The notes beneath the pieces were generated by a model that saw only the letters and a program-made list of their open reading frames with translations, was not told where the DNA came from and did no database searches. DNA of 64,000 nt from Saccharopolyspora gregorii (GTDB lineage Bacteria; Actinomycetota; Actinomycetes; Mycobacteriales; Pseudonocardiaceae). The stretch is from the NCBI RefSeq assembly GCF_024734405.1, contig NZ_CP059556.1:2790001-2854000 (forward strand). Direction: 5' to 3'. Both the position numbers and the translations under genes were made by a program. Below are positions 17,986 through 26,565 of the stretch, in pieces. The first letter of the stretch is position 1; every line of letters begins with the position of its first letter.

Positions 17986-18926
17986 CGGGGACCGCGCTGG
18001 TGCTGCGCGCGCTGGGGCTCGGCGACCTGCTCACCGCCGCCCCCGCGCTGCGCGCGCTGCGCCGGGCCCACCCCGGCCACCACCTGGTGCTGGCCGCACC
18101 GCGCTGGCTGGCCGGGCTGGCGCACCGCACCGGAGCCGTCGACGAGGTGCACCCGACCGGTTCCCCGGAGGCGTTCAGCTGGGACCGGCCGCCGCCGGAC
18201 CTCGCGGTGAACCTGCACGGCCGCGGGCCGGGGAGCATCGACGCGCTGCTGTCCAGCGGAGCCCGCCGGGTGCTGACCCACCGGCACCGCGCGCACCCGG
18301 AACTGGACGGCCCCCGCTGGCTGGACGAGCAGCACGAGGTGCACCGGTGGTGCCGGCTGCTGCGCCACGGCGGTGTGCCCGCCGACCCGGACGACCTGCT
18401 GCTACCGGTCCCCGGCGGGGCGCGGCGCGACGTCGTGCTCGTGCACCCCGGGGCCTCCCACGGCGCCCGCCGCTGGCCGCCGGAGCGGTTCGCGGCGGTC
18501 GCGGGCGAACTGGCCGGACGGGTGCCGGAAGTGCTGATCACCGGCAGCGGGGCGGAGCGGTCGCTGGCGCTGGAGGTCGCCCGCCGCGCCGGGCTCCCGG
18601 ACTCCGCGGCCGTCGCCGGGCGGACCGACCTGCTCGAACTGGCCGCGCTGGTGGGCCGCGCCCGGCTCGTGGTGTGCGGCGACACCGGGATGGCGCACCT
18701 GGCCACCGCGTCCGGCACGCCCTCGGTGGTGCTGTTCGGCCCGGTCCCGCCGCGCCGCTGGGGCCCGCCCGAGCAGGGGCCGCACACGGCGCTGTGGGCC
18801 GGGACGACGGGGGACACGTTCGCGGAGCAGCCCGACCCCGGCCTGCTCCGGATCCCGGTGGGCGAGGTGCTGGCGGCCGCGGACGCGCGCCTGGCTCCCG
18901 CTCCCGTCGCGGAGGCCGGCCGATGA
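17976..18926 (+). CDS. Glycosyltransferase family 9 (heptosyltransferase-like)
   Basis: A 316-residue GT-B protein of the heptosyltransferase family: LVLRALGLGDLLTAAPALRAL, VLVHPGASHGARRWPPERF, VVCGDTGMAHLATASGTP and VVLFGPVPPRRWGP. GTG 17976 lies five bases after GGAGGAG, and GTG 17982 would overlap the SDR stop as GTGA, so either is possible. It is the second GT9 in the locus, which fits a glycan with more than one heptose or heptose-like residue. The stop overlaps the next ATG. Confidence 0.87.
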   Translation: MAVTGTALVLRALGLGDLLTAAPALRALRRAHPGHHLVLAAPRWLAGLAHRTGAVDEVHPTGSPEAFSWDRPPPDLAVNLHGRGPGSIDALLSSGARRVLTHRHRAHPELDGPRWLDEQHEVHRWCRLLRHGGVPADPDDLLLPVPGGARRDVVLVHPGASHGARRWPPERFAAVAGELAGRVPEVLITGSGAERSLALEVARRAGLPDSAAVAGRTDLLELAALVGRARLVVCGDTGMAHLATASGTPSVVLFGPVPPRRWGPPEQGPHTALWAGTTGDTFAEQPDPGLLRIPVGEVLAAADARLAPAPVAEAGR

Positions 18927-19570
18927 GCGCCCGCGTCCTGCTGGCGGGCGGCGGCGCGCCGGCCGCAGCCACCGCCGACGCCCTGACCGCCCTCGGCCAC
19001 CACGTCACCGGCCCGTTCGACGCGGACCCGCCGCCGGACGGACCGGCACCGGACCTCGGAGTGGTGTGCGGCGCCCGGGCGGGCGTCGACGTGCTGCGGC
19101 GGCGCCTGCCGCGCGGCGCGGTCGTGCTGAACTGCTGCGCCCCGCCGTGGGAATCGACCGCCCGGCTGGCGTCCCGGCTGGGCCGGGCGGACCTGCTCGC
19201 CGTGAGCAACCCGCACCGCGCCGACGAGTCGGCCGCCGAGTTCCTGCACCCGGAGCTGGTGGTGCTCGGCGCCGCCACCGCGGCCGCGGCCGATGTGGCC
19301 GACGAGCTGTACCGGGGCGTGGCCGCGCCGCGGTTGCGCACCGACGCGGCCACCGCGGACCTGCTGCCGCAGGCGGTGGACGGGTACCTCGCGGTCCGGC
19401 GGGCCTTCACCGACGAGCTCACCGCGCTCTGCTCGGCGCTCGGCGCCGACATCGGCAGCGTCGCGGAGGCGTTGTCCTACGACGCCCGCACCGGCCGGGC
19501 GCCCTTGACGCCCGCGGTGGACGACGGCGCTGCGCTCGCCGAGCGCGCGTACCGCCGCCCGGCGAGCTGA
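18923..19570 (+). CDS. Truncated, degenerate UDP-glucose-dehydrogenase-like protein
   Basis: A 215-residue protein aligned by eye to the first two domains of nucleotide-sugar dehydrogenases. VLLAGGGAPAAATADAL stands where GTGYVGL should be. LLAVSNPHRADESAAEFLHPELVVLG mirrors the dehydrogenase stretch SNPEFLREGSAVRDFLHPD, written here in part only. LPQAVDGYLAVRRAFTDEL mirrors the central helix. The catalytic cysteine segment and the C-terminal UDP-binding domain are absent. It sits directly before the intact dehydrogenase and overlaps the GT9 gene. It may be a regulatory or dimerising partner, or a decaying duplicate that still has an open frame. Confidence 0.65.
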   Translation: MSARVLLAGGGAPAAATADALTALGHHVTGPFDADPPPDGPAPDLGVVCGARAGVDVLRRRLPRGAVVLNCCAPPWESTARLASRLGRADLLAVSNPHRADESAAEFLHPELVVLGAATAAAADVADELYRGVAAPRLRTDAATADLLPQAVDGYLAVRRAFTDELTALCSALGADIGSVAEALSYDARTGRAPLTPAVDDGAALAERAYRRPAS

Positions 19571-19585
19571 GCGGGGCGGGAACCG

Positions 19586-20902
19586 TTGCGCGGCAAGCGG
19601 ATCCTCGTCGTCGGCACCGGTTACGTCGGGCTGACCACCGGCGCGTGCCTGGCCTCGCTGGGGCACCGCGTGGTGTGCAGCGACGTGGACGCGGCGAAGG
19701 TCGAGCGGTCCTCCCGCGGGGAGATCGACCTGCTCGAACCCGGCCTGGCCGACCTGGTGCGCGACGGGGTCGCCGCGGGCCGGCTGGAGTTCGCCGTCGG
19801 TTCGGCGCGCGCGGCCGCCCGGTCCGAGGTGGTGTTCCTGTGCGTGCCCACCCCGATGGGCGCGGGCGGCGCCGCCGACCTGCGCGCGGTCGAGGCGGTG
19901 GTCGCGGAGATCGGCGACCGGGTGCCGCGCGGCGGGCTGCTGGTGGCGAAGTCGACGGTCCCGGTGGGCACCTCGGCGCGGCTGGCCCGGCTGCTCGGCC
20001 GGGACGACGTGGGGGTGGTCAGCAACCCCGAGTTCCTCCGCGAGGGGTCCGCGGTGCGCGACTTCCTGCACCCGGACCGGATCGTGATCGGCTCCGACGA
20101 CCCGGCCGCCGTGGAGCGGGTCGCCGCGCTGTACGCGGCGGTGGACGCACCGGTGGTGCGCACCGGCGCCGCGAGCGCGGAACTCGTCAAGTACGCGGCG
20201 AACTGCTTCTTGGCGACGAGGCTGTCCTACGTGAACGCGCTCGCCGCCCGGTGCGAGCGCGCCGGCGCGGACATCGCCGACCTCACCGCGGCGATGGGGC
20301 GGGACCACCGCATCGGCCCGGAGTTCCTGCGCCCAGGGCCGGGATGGGGCGGGTCCTGCCTGCCGAAGGACGCGGCGGCGCTGCTGCGGGTCGCGGAGGC
20401 CGCCGGCACCGGTTTTCCCGCGCTGCGCGCGGCGATCGACTCCAACGCGCGGCAGCGGGCGCGCATGGTGCGCAAGGTGGCCGCCGCGTGCGGGTCCGGA
20501 CCGGCGCGGTCGCTGCGGGGGGTGCGGCTGGGGCTGCTCGGGCTCACGTTCAAGGCGGGCACGAACGACCTGCGGGACTCGCCGGCCCTGGCGGTGGCGC
20601 GGGCGCTGGCCGCCGAGGGCGCCGACCTCACCGCCTGCGACCCGGCGCTGCGGCCCGGCTCGGCCGGGGTCGGCGCGGACGTGCGGCTGGTCGCCGACCC
20701 GTACCGGGCCGCGGCGGGCGCGGCGGGGCTGGTGCTGCTCACCGAATGGCCCGAGTTCCGCTCGCTCGACTGGCGGCGGCTCGCGGCATCGCTGGCGCGC
20801 CCGGTGGTCGTCGACACCCGGGACCACCTCGACCCGGCGGTGCTGCGGCGGGCGGGGCTGCGCTGGCGCGGGGTGGGGCGTCCGCCGGTGGACCCGGACT
20901 GA
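19586..20902 (+). CDS. ugd: UDP-glucose 6-dehydrogenase
   Basis: A 438-residue nucleotide-sugar dehydrogenase of full length. It starts at TTG 19586 behind GGGGCGGG with RILVVGTGYVGLTTGACL. VVSNPEFLREGSAVRDFLHP, AELVKYAANCFLATRLSYVN, the catalytic GWGGSCLPKD (Cys near residue 258) and LGLTFKAGTNDLRDSPAL follow in order. It oxidises UDP-glucose to UDP-glucuronate with NAD. With the decarboxylase-like gene at 6818 it would give UDP-xylose. Its stop codon lies in the first unit of a 25-bp tandem repeat. Confidence 0.93.
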   Translation: MRGKRILVVGTGYVGLTTGACLASLGHRVVCSDVDAAKVERSSRGEIDLLEPGLADLVRDGVAAGRLEFAVGSARAAARSEVVFLCVPTPMGAGGAADLRAVEAVVAEIGDRVPRGGLLVAKSTVPVGTSARLARLLGRDDVGVVSNPEFLREGSAVRDFLHPDRIVIGSDDPAAVERVAALYAAVDAPVVRTGAASAELVKYAANCFLATRLSYVNALAARCERAGADIADLTAAMGRDHRIGPEFLRPGPGWGGSCLPKDAAALLRVAEAAGTGFPALRAAIDSNARQRARMVRKVAAACGSGPARSLRGVRLGLLGLTFKAGTNDLRDSPALAVARALAAEGADLTACDPALRPGSAGVGADVRLVADPYRAAAGAAGLVLLTEWPEFRSLDWRRLAASLARPVVVDTRDHLDPAVLRRAGLRWRGVGRPPVDPD

Positions 20903-21026
20903 ACGCGGGCCGCGTGGGTCCGGGCTGAGCGCGGGCCGCGCGGAGCCGGCTGAACGCGGGCCGGGCGGGTCTGGATTGAACGCGGGCCACGCGGAGCCGG
21001 CTGAACGCGGGCCGCGCGGAAGCCGG
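20899..21026. repeat. Five-unit 25-bp tandem repeat after ugd
   Basis: Five degenerate units of about 25 bp with the core CTGAACGCGGGCC begin at 20899, 20925, 20950, 20976 and 21001. Units 1 and 3 end in a GGGTCCGG-like form, and units 2, 4 and 5 in GCGGAGCCGG or a near copy, so there is an alternating pattern. The first unit contains the ugd stop codon. From 21027 to 21245 I see no gene, only the region before the MFS gene, including distant arms TGCTCAA (21057) and TTGAGCA (21094). Confidence 0.85.
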
Positions 21027-21245
21027 CTGAGGCGCACCGCAGTCGAACACGCCCCGTGCTCAATTCTCCCCGCCAACGTCCCGTTTCACCCTTTTGAGCA
21101 GGGAATTCGGGAGAGCGCGAACACAAATGGTGCCGATCTCGGGAGCCGCCTCGTCACGGTGGAGCGCGGTCCAGGTGCCTGCTCACCCCCGGTGACGTCG
21201 AGCCCCTGGCCGGAGTTGACCCCCGATCGGCCCGAGGACTGGATC

Positions 21246-22676
21246 GTGCGCTCTGCACTGACGACGATGTTCCAAGCGCTGCGCCACCGCAACTACCGCC
21301 GCTGGGCGACCGCCGACTTCGTGTCGGTCACCGGTGCGTGGATGCAGAACCTCGGCCTGAACTGGCTGGTGCTGACCAAGACCGGGTCGGCGAGCCTGCT
21401 CGGGCTGTCCCTGCTGTTCCAGGCCGTTCCGGCGCTGCTGCTGGGCCCGTGGGCAGGCACCGTCGCCGACCGCTGGCCCGCGCGCCGCGTCCTGGTGGTC
21501 ACCCAGTCGCTGCACGTGCTGCTGGCGCTGGCGCTGGCGGGCGCGGCGATGTGGGACGCGCCGCTGGCGGTGATCTACGGCAGCGCCGTGCTCACCGGGC
21601 TGGTCACCGTGTTCGACGGTCCGGCGCTGGGGCGCTTCGGTTCCCAGCTGGTGCCGCGCGACACCTTGGGCAACGCGCTCGGCCTCGGCTCGATCCTGAG
21701 CTCCGGCGGCCGGATCCTCGGCATGAGCCTGGCGGGCGCGCTGGTAGCGTTCACGGGGGAACCGATGCTGTTCGTGCTCAACGCGGCGAGCTTCGCCGGG
21801 GTGATCGCGGTGATCTGCCTCGTGCGCGAGGACGAGATGTTCTCGCTCGCGGAGAGCCCGCCGGAGCGCAGCGGCGTCAAGGAGGGCGCCCGCTACGTGC
21901 TCGGCAGCGGACCGCTGCTGGTGCTGTTCGCGCTGACCTTCGTGCTCTCCAGCCTGGGCCGGAACTACCAGGTCACGATGGCGGCGATGAGCGAAGGACC
22001 GCTCGGCGCCGGGCCCGTCGGCTACAGCGTGCTGTCCGTGGTGTTCGCGGTGGGCACGGTCATCGGCGGTTTCCTGGCCGCCTCCCGGCAGGAGCTGACG
22101 CTGCGGCTGCTGCTGGTCATGGCGGTGGCGACGAGCGTGCTGCAGGCGGTGGCGGGTTCCGCGTCGAACCTGGTGGTGTTCGCGCTGGTGCTGCTGCCGA
22201 TCGCGGCTGGCGCGGTGGTGATCGACACCGCGGCCAGCACCCGCATGCAGCTGGACTCCGCGGAGGAGATGCGCGGGCGCGTCCTCGCCGCCAAGGGCAT
22301 GGTGACCGCGGCCTCCGGCGCCGTCGGCGGACCGGTGCTGGGCTGGCTGTCCGAGCACTCCGGGCCCGGGCGGGCGCTGGAGGTCGCCGGGCTGGCGACC
22401 GTCGCGGCCACCGCCCTGGCCTGGTCCCGGTTCGCGAAGATGCGCGAGCGCCGCGAGCTGCCCGCCCACGTCAAGTGGGTGCGGCTGGCGGACGTGCGCA
22501 CCGAGGACCCCGCCCCCGGGCGCACCCCCGAACCGGCGGCGGGCACCGGTCCGCCCCGCGGGCCCCGGAACCAGCGGCCGGTGCACCGGCGCATCGCGGG
22601 TGGCCTACGGGCGGGCGGCCGACGGGCGCGGACCGGCTCCGCGGAACCGGCGGTCCCGGCGGCCGCCGAGCGCTGA
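21246..22676 (+). CDS. MFS transporter
   Basis: A 476-residue major facilitator with about twelve hydrophobic segments between residues 15 and 420. FADFVSVTG-like first helix, VADRWPARRVLVV as the loop 2-3 motif, and SRQELTLRLLLVMAVA in the second half are visible. The last 50 residues are a soluble Pro/Arg-rich tail. GTG 21246 is chosen because GAGGA lies seven bases upstream; ATG 21267 is an alternative. It follows the glycan locus but looks like a small-molecule exporter of the enterobactin/macrolide-efflux type, not a flippase. Its substrate is unknown. Confidence 0.85.
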   Translation: MRSALTTMFQALRHRNYRRWATADFVSVTGAWMQNLGLNWLVLTKTGSASLLGLSLLFQAVPALLLGPWAGTVADRWPARRVLVVTQSLHVLLALALAGAAMWDAPLAVIYGSAVLTGLVTVFDGPALGRFGSQLVPRDTLGNALGLGSILSSGGRILGMSLAGALVAFTGEPMLFVLNAASFAGVIAVICLVREDEMFSLAESPPERSGVKEGARYVLGSGPLLVLFALTFVLSSLGRNYQVTMAAMSEGPLGAGPVGYSVLSVVFAVGTVIGGFLAASRQELTLRLLLVMAVATSVLQAVAGSASNLVVFALVLLPIAAGAVVIDTAASTRMQLDSAEEMRGRVLAAKGMVTAASGAVGGPVLGWLSEHSGPGRALEVAGLATVAATALAWSRFAKMRERRELPAHVKWVRLADVRTEDPAPGRTPEPAAGTGPPRGPRNQRPVHRRIAGGLRAGGRRARTGSAEPAVPAAAER

Positions 22677-22679
22677 GGC

Positions 22680-22928
22680 TCACCACAGCAGCAGATCCAG
22701 CGCCCTGGTCACGAAGAACCCCGCCATGAGCAGCACCACCAGCAGGATGACGGCCCACCACACCCACTTCGCGGGCCGGGCCGTCGCCTTCTCGGTGTGC
22801 GCGACTCCGCGGGTGGCCTCCCCGGATTCCGGCGGGGTCTCCCCGGCGGGCACGCCGCCACCCGGTTCCAGACCGGGCGTGCGGTCCGGGTCGGGATCCG
22901 GCGGTGGGGTGGTCTCGTCGTGCGGCAT
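22680..22928 (-). CDS. DUF6480-like small membrane protein
   Basis: An 82-residue protein. The first 50 residues are acidic and proline-rich with DPDPDRTPGLEPGGGVPAGE, a phrase I associate with the actinomycete DUF6480 family. The C-terminus has one hydrophobic helix (WVWWAVILLVVLLMAGFF). It is likely anchored in the membrane with its charged part in the cytoplasm. Function unknown. It is convergent with the MFS gene, with three bases between stops. Confidence 0.75.
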   Translation of the reverse strand: MPHDETTPPPDPDPDRTPGLEPGGGVPAGETPPESGEATRGVAHTEKATARPAKWVWWAVILLVVLLMAGFFVTRALDLLLW

Positions 22929-22972
22929 CCTCTCCGGCTAGCCGCGCGGCGCGGACGCGAAACGGTGCGCGG

Positions 22973-23170
22973 TCAACCCGGCCGGACGGTGCGCTTGTCG
23001 CGGACCCGCCCGCGCAGGTCGTGGATGACGACTTCGCCGCCCTCGTAGCGCAGTTCCAGGCAGGCGTCCTCGACGGCGTCGGCCTGGCACGGGACGTGGC
23101 GTTCGGCGGCGCCGGCTCCGACGACCTTCCAGCCGTCGCGTTCGGCGGGGACGACGTGCAGCACGCTCAT
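22973..23170 (-). CDS. DUF2188 domain protein
   Basis: A 65-residue protein starting MSVLHVVPAERDGWKVVG at ATG 23170. The order HVVP, GW, a middle helix and a final VVIHDLRGRVRDKRTV strand matches DUF2188, a small beta-rich domain that often carries a phage- or plasmid-type role but is also chromosomal in actinomycetes. No biochemical role is known to me. The frame reaches 15 codons further upstream, but homology starts at this ATG. Confidence 0.72.
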   Translation of the reverse strand: MSVLHVVPAERDGWKVVGAGAAERHVPCQADAVEDACLELRYEGGEVVIHDLRGRVRDKRTVRPG

Positions 23171-23233
23171 GTGATCCTCTCGTCGTGGTCGCCCCCGAGG
23201 CCTAGCCGCCCGCACCGGACGCCAAACCCCCGA

Positions 23234-24304
23234 TCACTGGCGCGACCCCACCCCGGTCGCGAGCTCCCGCCACCGGCCGCCCGGGGCGCGGGCGGCCAGT
23301 TGCGGAGTCGCCGTGCCGGTGCCGCGCCGCAGGCCGTCCAGCATCTCCAGCACCGCTTCGAGACCGGAGCGGGACGGGCACCACCCCAACTCCTCCCGGG
23401 CGCGGGAGACGTCCATCAGCGGCAGCCGCAGCACCGCGTCGAACAGGTCCGGCGAGGCGGGGACCAGGTGCAGCCGCCAGGCCGCGGCGAGCGCCGCCCG
23501 CACCGCTCGCGCCGGGATCCGCACCGGGCGCGTGCCGAAGTGCTCCGCCAGCAGCCGCGGGTCCACCACCGGGTCGGCCGCGACGTTGAACGCGCCGCGG
23601 ACCGGGTTCCGCACCGCCGCGCGGAACGCCTCGGCGAGGTCCGCGCTGTGCACCGCCTGGAAGCGGAGGCCCGGGACGTCCGGGAAGGCGGGGAACGCGG
23701 CGGGGCGGACCAGCCGGCCCGGCACCAGCGGGCCGCCGAACAACCGCCGCTGCTCGGCCGCGGCCCCCGCCTTGAACACGAAACCGGGCCGGAACCGCAC
23801 GATCCGGGTGTCGCCGCCGCGGTGCTCGAACGCGTCCAGGCAGCGCTCCAGGTACGCCTTCTCCCTGGTGTAGGCCGCACCCGGCCAGCCGTCGGTGGGC
23901 CAGTCCTCGTCGACGGTGCGGCCCGGACCGGGGGAGTAGGCGCCCACCGAAGAGGCGTACAGCAGCGCGGGCACCCGCTCCGCCGCGACGGCCTCGAACA
24001 ACCGCAACCGGCCCAGCACGTTGTTGCGCCACGTCGTGACCGGGTCGTGCGTCGGCTGGAAGATCCACGCCAGGTCGATCACCGCATCGGCGTGGCGCAC
24101 CCGGCGAGCCAGGTCGTCGCGGGTGATGTCGCACCGCGCGAAGTCCACCCCCGGCAGCCCCCGCGCGGGGACGCGGCGCGCGAGCCCGGTGATCCGGCCG
24201 ACGCCCGGGTCGGCGGCGAGGGCCGCGACGACGCTCGTGCCGATGTTGCCGGTGGCGCCGACGACGACCACGTGCGGGCCGTCGCGGCGGGGTGACGTGC
24301 TCAT
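23234..24304 (-). CDS. NAD-dependent epimerase/dehydratase family protein
   Basis: A 356-residue extended SDR-like protein: VVVVGATGNIGTSVVAAL (cofactor loop), AVIDLAWIFQPTHD, LLYASSVGAYSPG, GAAYTREKAYLERCLD (YxxxK in a shifted setting) and FRPGFVFKAG. Such atypical SDRs act on sugar nucleotides, or bind NADP in redox sensing. ATG 24304 is preceded by a divergent 138-bp space shared with the MBL gene, so both may answer to the same signal. The substrate cannot be predicted. Confidence 0.82.
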   Translation of the reverse strand: MSTSPRRDGPHVVVVGATGNIGTSVVAALAADPGVGRITGLARRVPARGLPGVDFARCDITRDDLARRVRHADAVIDLAWIFQPTHDPVTTWRNNVLGRLRLFEAVAAERVPALLYASSVGAYSPGPGRTVDEDWPTDGWPGAAYTREKAYLERCLDAFEHRGGDTRIVRFRPGFVFKAGAAAEQRRLFGGPLVPGRLVRPAAFPAFPDVPGLRFQAVHSADLAEAFRAAVRNPVRGAFNVAADPVVDPRLLAEHFGTRPVRIPARAVRAALAAAWRLHLVPASPDLFDAVLRLPLMDVSRAREELGWCPSRSGLEAVLEMLDGLRRGTGTATPQLAARAPGGRWRELATGVGSRQ

Positions 24305-24442
24305 CGTGGTCTCCACGGTCGTCGATTCCGGTCCCGTCCCGCGTACCCGGCACCCGCCGGGCACATGCGCCCCGGTTTGCGACGGTGGTCCGCGGGGCAA
24401 GCCGGGAGCAGGACGCGGCCGCGGCGAGACGGGAGGCCGGCC

Positions 24443-25327
24443 ATGGACGCCGATCCGACCGGCGGGCAGGACTGCACGATCACCTTCGTGGGCACGGCGA
24501 CGGTGCTGCTGCGCCTCGGCGAGTTCGCCTTGCTCAGCGACCCGAACTTCGTGCGCCGGGGGCAGTGGGTGCACATCGGGCACGGGCTGCTCACGCGGCG
24601 GCGCACCGAACCGGCGATGACGATCGACGAATTGCCCCCGCTGGACGGGCTCGTGCTGTCCCACCTGCACGGCGACCACTTCGACCGGGTCGCCGCGCGC
24701 GAGCTGCCCCGCGACCTGCCGATCTTCACCACCCACCACGCGGCGCGACGGCTCGGCCGGACCGGGTTCACCGAACCGGTGCCGCTGCCGCGCTGGGGGC
24801 GGGAGACGATGACCAAGGGCGGTGCGCGGCTGACCATCACCTCCTTGCCCGGCAAGCACGCGCGGGGCGTGCTGAGCGCCGTGGTGCCCCCGGTGATGGG
24901 CACCCTGGTGGACTACGAGCCGCCGGTGGGGCGCGGGCTCCGGCTCTACCTGACCGGCGACACCCTCGTGCACGACGACCTCGCCGCGATCGGGGAGCGG
25001 TTCCCCGGGATCGACGTGGCGCTGGTGCACCTCGGCGGAACCCGGGTGCTCGGGCAGCTGCTCACCATGGACGGGCCGGAAGGGGCCGACCTGCTGGAGC
25101 TGCTGCGCCCGAGCAAGGCCGTTCCCATCCACTACGACGACTACGGGCTGTTCAAGTCGCCGCTGTCGGAGTTCGAGCGCGAGGTCCGCCGCCGCGGCAT
25201 CGCCGGCGTCGAGCACGTGGTGCGCGGGGACTCGCTCGCCCTGTTCGCCCCGGGCGAGGAACCGGGTCCCACCGCCGATCCGGCGCGGGTGACCGTGCGG
25301 CGGCGCGCACCGCTCGGCGGGCGGTGA
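24443..25327 (+). CDS. MBL-fold metallo-hydrolase
   Basis: A 294-residue metallo-beta-lactamase fold protein with the zinc motif LSHLHGDHFDRV, a further YLTGDTLVHDD aspartate and PIHYDDYGLF histidine. The opening CTITFVGTATVLLRLGEF is like UlaG/NAPE-PLD-type enzymes, which cleave phosphodiesters or lactones. ATG 24443 follows GGGAGG. Convergent or operonic partners are not obvious; the following ligase gene is 86 bases downstream on the same strand. Confidence 0.88.
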   Translation: MDADPTGGQDCTITFVGTATVLLRLGEFALLSDPNFVRRGQWVHIGHGLLTRRRTEPAMTIDELPPLDGLVLSHLHGDHFDRVAARELPRDLPIFTTHHAARRLGRTGFTEPVPLPRWGRETMTKGGARLTITSLPGKHARGVLSAVVPPVMGTLVDYEPPVGRGLRLYLTGDTLVHDDLAAIGERFPGIDVALVHLGGTRVLGQLLTMDGPEGADLLELLRPSKAVPIHYDDYGLFKSPLSEFEREVRRRGIAGVEHVVRGDSLALFAPGEEPGPTADPARVTVRRRAPLGGR

Positions 25328-25413
25328 CGGGGTGGGACGCGTTCCAGGTGTCGATCCCGCGGCCGCGGGTACGCGGTGGGTCGGCCCGCGGTGACGACAG
25401 GGGGCGCAGCCGG

Positions 25414-26565
25414 ATGAACGAATCTCGGACCTCGATCCCCGGCGTGACGATGGGCGTGGAGGAGGAGTTCCTGCTGCTCGACGCCCGTTCGGCGCGCCCG
25501 GTTCCGCGCGCGGGCGACGTGCTCGCGGACGAGGCCGCCCTGCCGGGCCGCGCCGAGGGCGCCACGTTCCAGCCGGAGCTGCACCGCAGCCAGGTGGAGG
25601 CCGCGACCGGCCGGTGCACCACCGCGGACGCGCTGCGCGCCCAGCTGGTGGACGACCGCCGCCGCCTGGCCACCGCGGCGGCCGGGCGGGACGCGATGCT
25701 GGTGTCCGCCGGTACGCCGGTGCTGGACGGCCCGCCGCCCGGGATCACCGATGAGGCCCGCTTCGCCCGCATCGCGGACGCCTACGCGAGCGTGATGACC
25801 GAGTACCAGGCGTGCGGGTGCCACGTGCACGTGGCGGTCCCGGACGAGGAGGCGGCGGTCGGGGTGGTGAACCACCTGCGGCCGTGGCTGCCGACCTTGC
25901 TGGCGCTGACGGTGAACTCGCCGTTCCACCGGGGCCGGGACACCGGCTGCGCGAGCTGGCGGATGGTGCAGCAGCTGGGCTTCCCCGGTTCGGGCGTCCC
26001 ACCGCGGTTCGACTCCGCCGCGGCCCACCGCGACGAGGTCGCGCGGCTGGTGGACTGCGGGAGCCTGGTGGACCCGGAGATGTCCTTCTGGCTGGCCCGC
26101 CCGTCACCCCGGTTGCCGACCGTGGAGCTGCGGGTCGCCGACGCGCTGACCACCGCCGAGGAGGCCGTTTTCCACGCGGTGCTGGCTCGGGCGGCGGTGC
26201 GGACCGCGCTGCTGGCGGTGACGGCGGGCGTGCGGCCACCCGCGGTCCGGGACCAGGTCGCGGCGGCTGCGGTGTGGGCGGCGGCGCGGCACGGCATCGG
26301 CGGTTCGCTCGTCGACCCGGTCCGCGAGGCCCGCGCGCCCGCCGCCGTCCTGCTGCGGCGGTTGCTGGAGTGGATCGAGCCCGCGCTGCGCGCCGCGGGG
26401 GACGCCGCGGTCGTGCACGAGGGGATCGCGAACCTGGTGCGCCGGGGCGCGGGCGCCGACCGGCAGCGCCGCGCCGCGGTCGGGGGACCCCGCGCCGTGG
26501 CGTTCGCGCTGGCGCGCCGCACCGCCGAACCGAGCGCCGAGCACGTCCGAGAGGAGAGCAGATGA
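25414..26565 (+). CDS. YbdK-type carboxylate-amine ligase (glutamate-cysteine ligase 2 family)
   Basis: A 383-residue GCS2-family ligase starting at ATG 25414 (MNESRTSIPG), with AGGGGG nine bases before. Signatures are TMGVEEEFLLLD, QPELHRSQVEAATG, CGCHVHVAVPD, LLALTVNSPFHRGRDTG and LPTVELRVADALTT. The family makes gamma-glutamyl-type amide bonds from ATP, but many members have unknown substrates. It overlaps the next gene by ATGA, which is a heme-oxygenase-like metal oxidase, so the two probably act on the same molecule. Confidence 0.9.
   Translation: MNESRTSIPGVTMGVEEEFLLLDARSARPVPRAGDVLADEAALPGRAEGATFQPELHRSQVEAATGRCTTADALRAQLVDDRRRLATAAAGRDAMLVSAGTPVLDGPPPGITDEARFARIADAYASVMTEYQACGCHVHVAVPDEEAAVGVVNHLRPWLPTLLALTVNSPFHRGRDTGCASWRMVQQLGFPGSGVPPRFDSAAAHRDEVARLVDCGSLVDPEMSFWLARPSPRLPTVELRVADALTTAEEAVFHAVLARAAVRTALLAVTAGVRPPAVRDQVAAAAVWAAARHGIGGSLVDPVREARAPAAVLLRRLLEWIEPALRAAGDAAVVHEGIANLVRRGAGADRQRRAAVGGPRAVAFALARRTAEPSAEHVREESR

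Noticed and set aside
17873-21076. A 1067-codon open frame on the minus strand over the SDR, GT9 and ugd genes
   Set aside because: Arg/Pro/Ala/Gly-rich without domains; it is the GC-rich shadow of well-supported + strand genes. The same applies to long opposite frames at 9642-12086, 8638-10803, 15601-17922 and 11168-13093.
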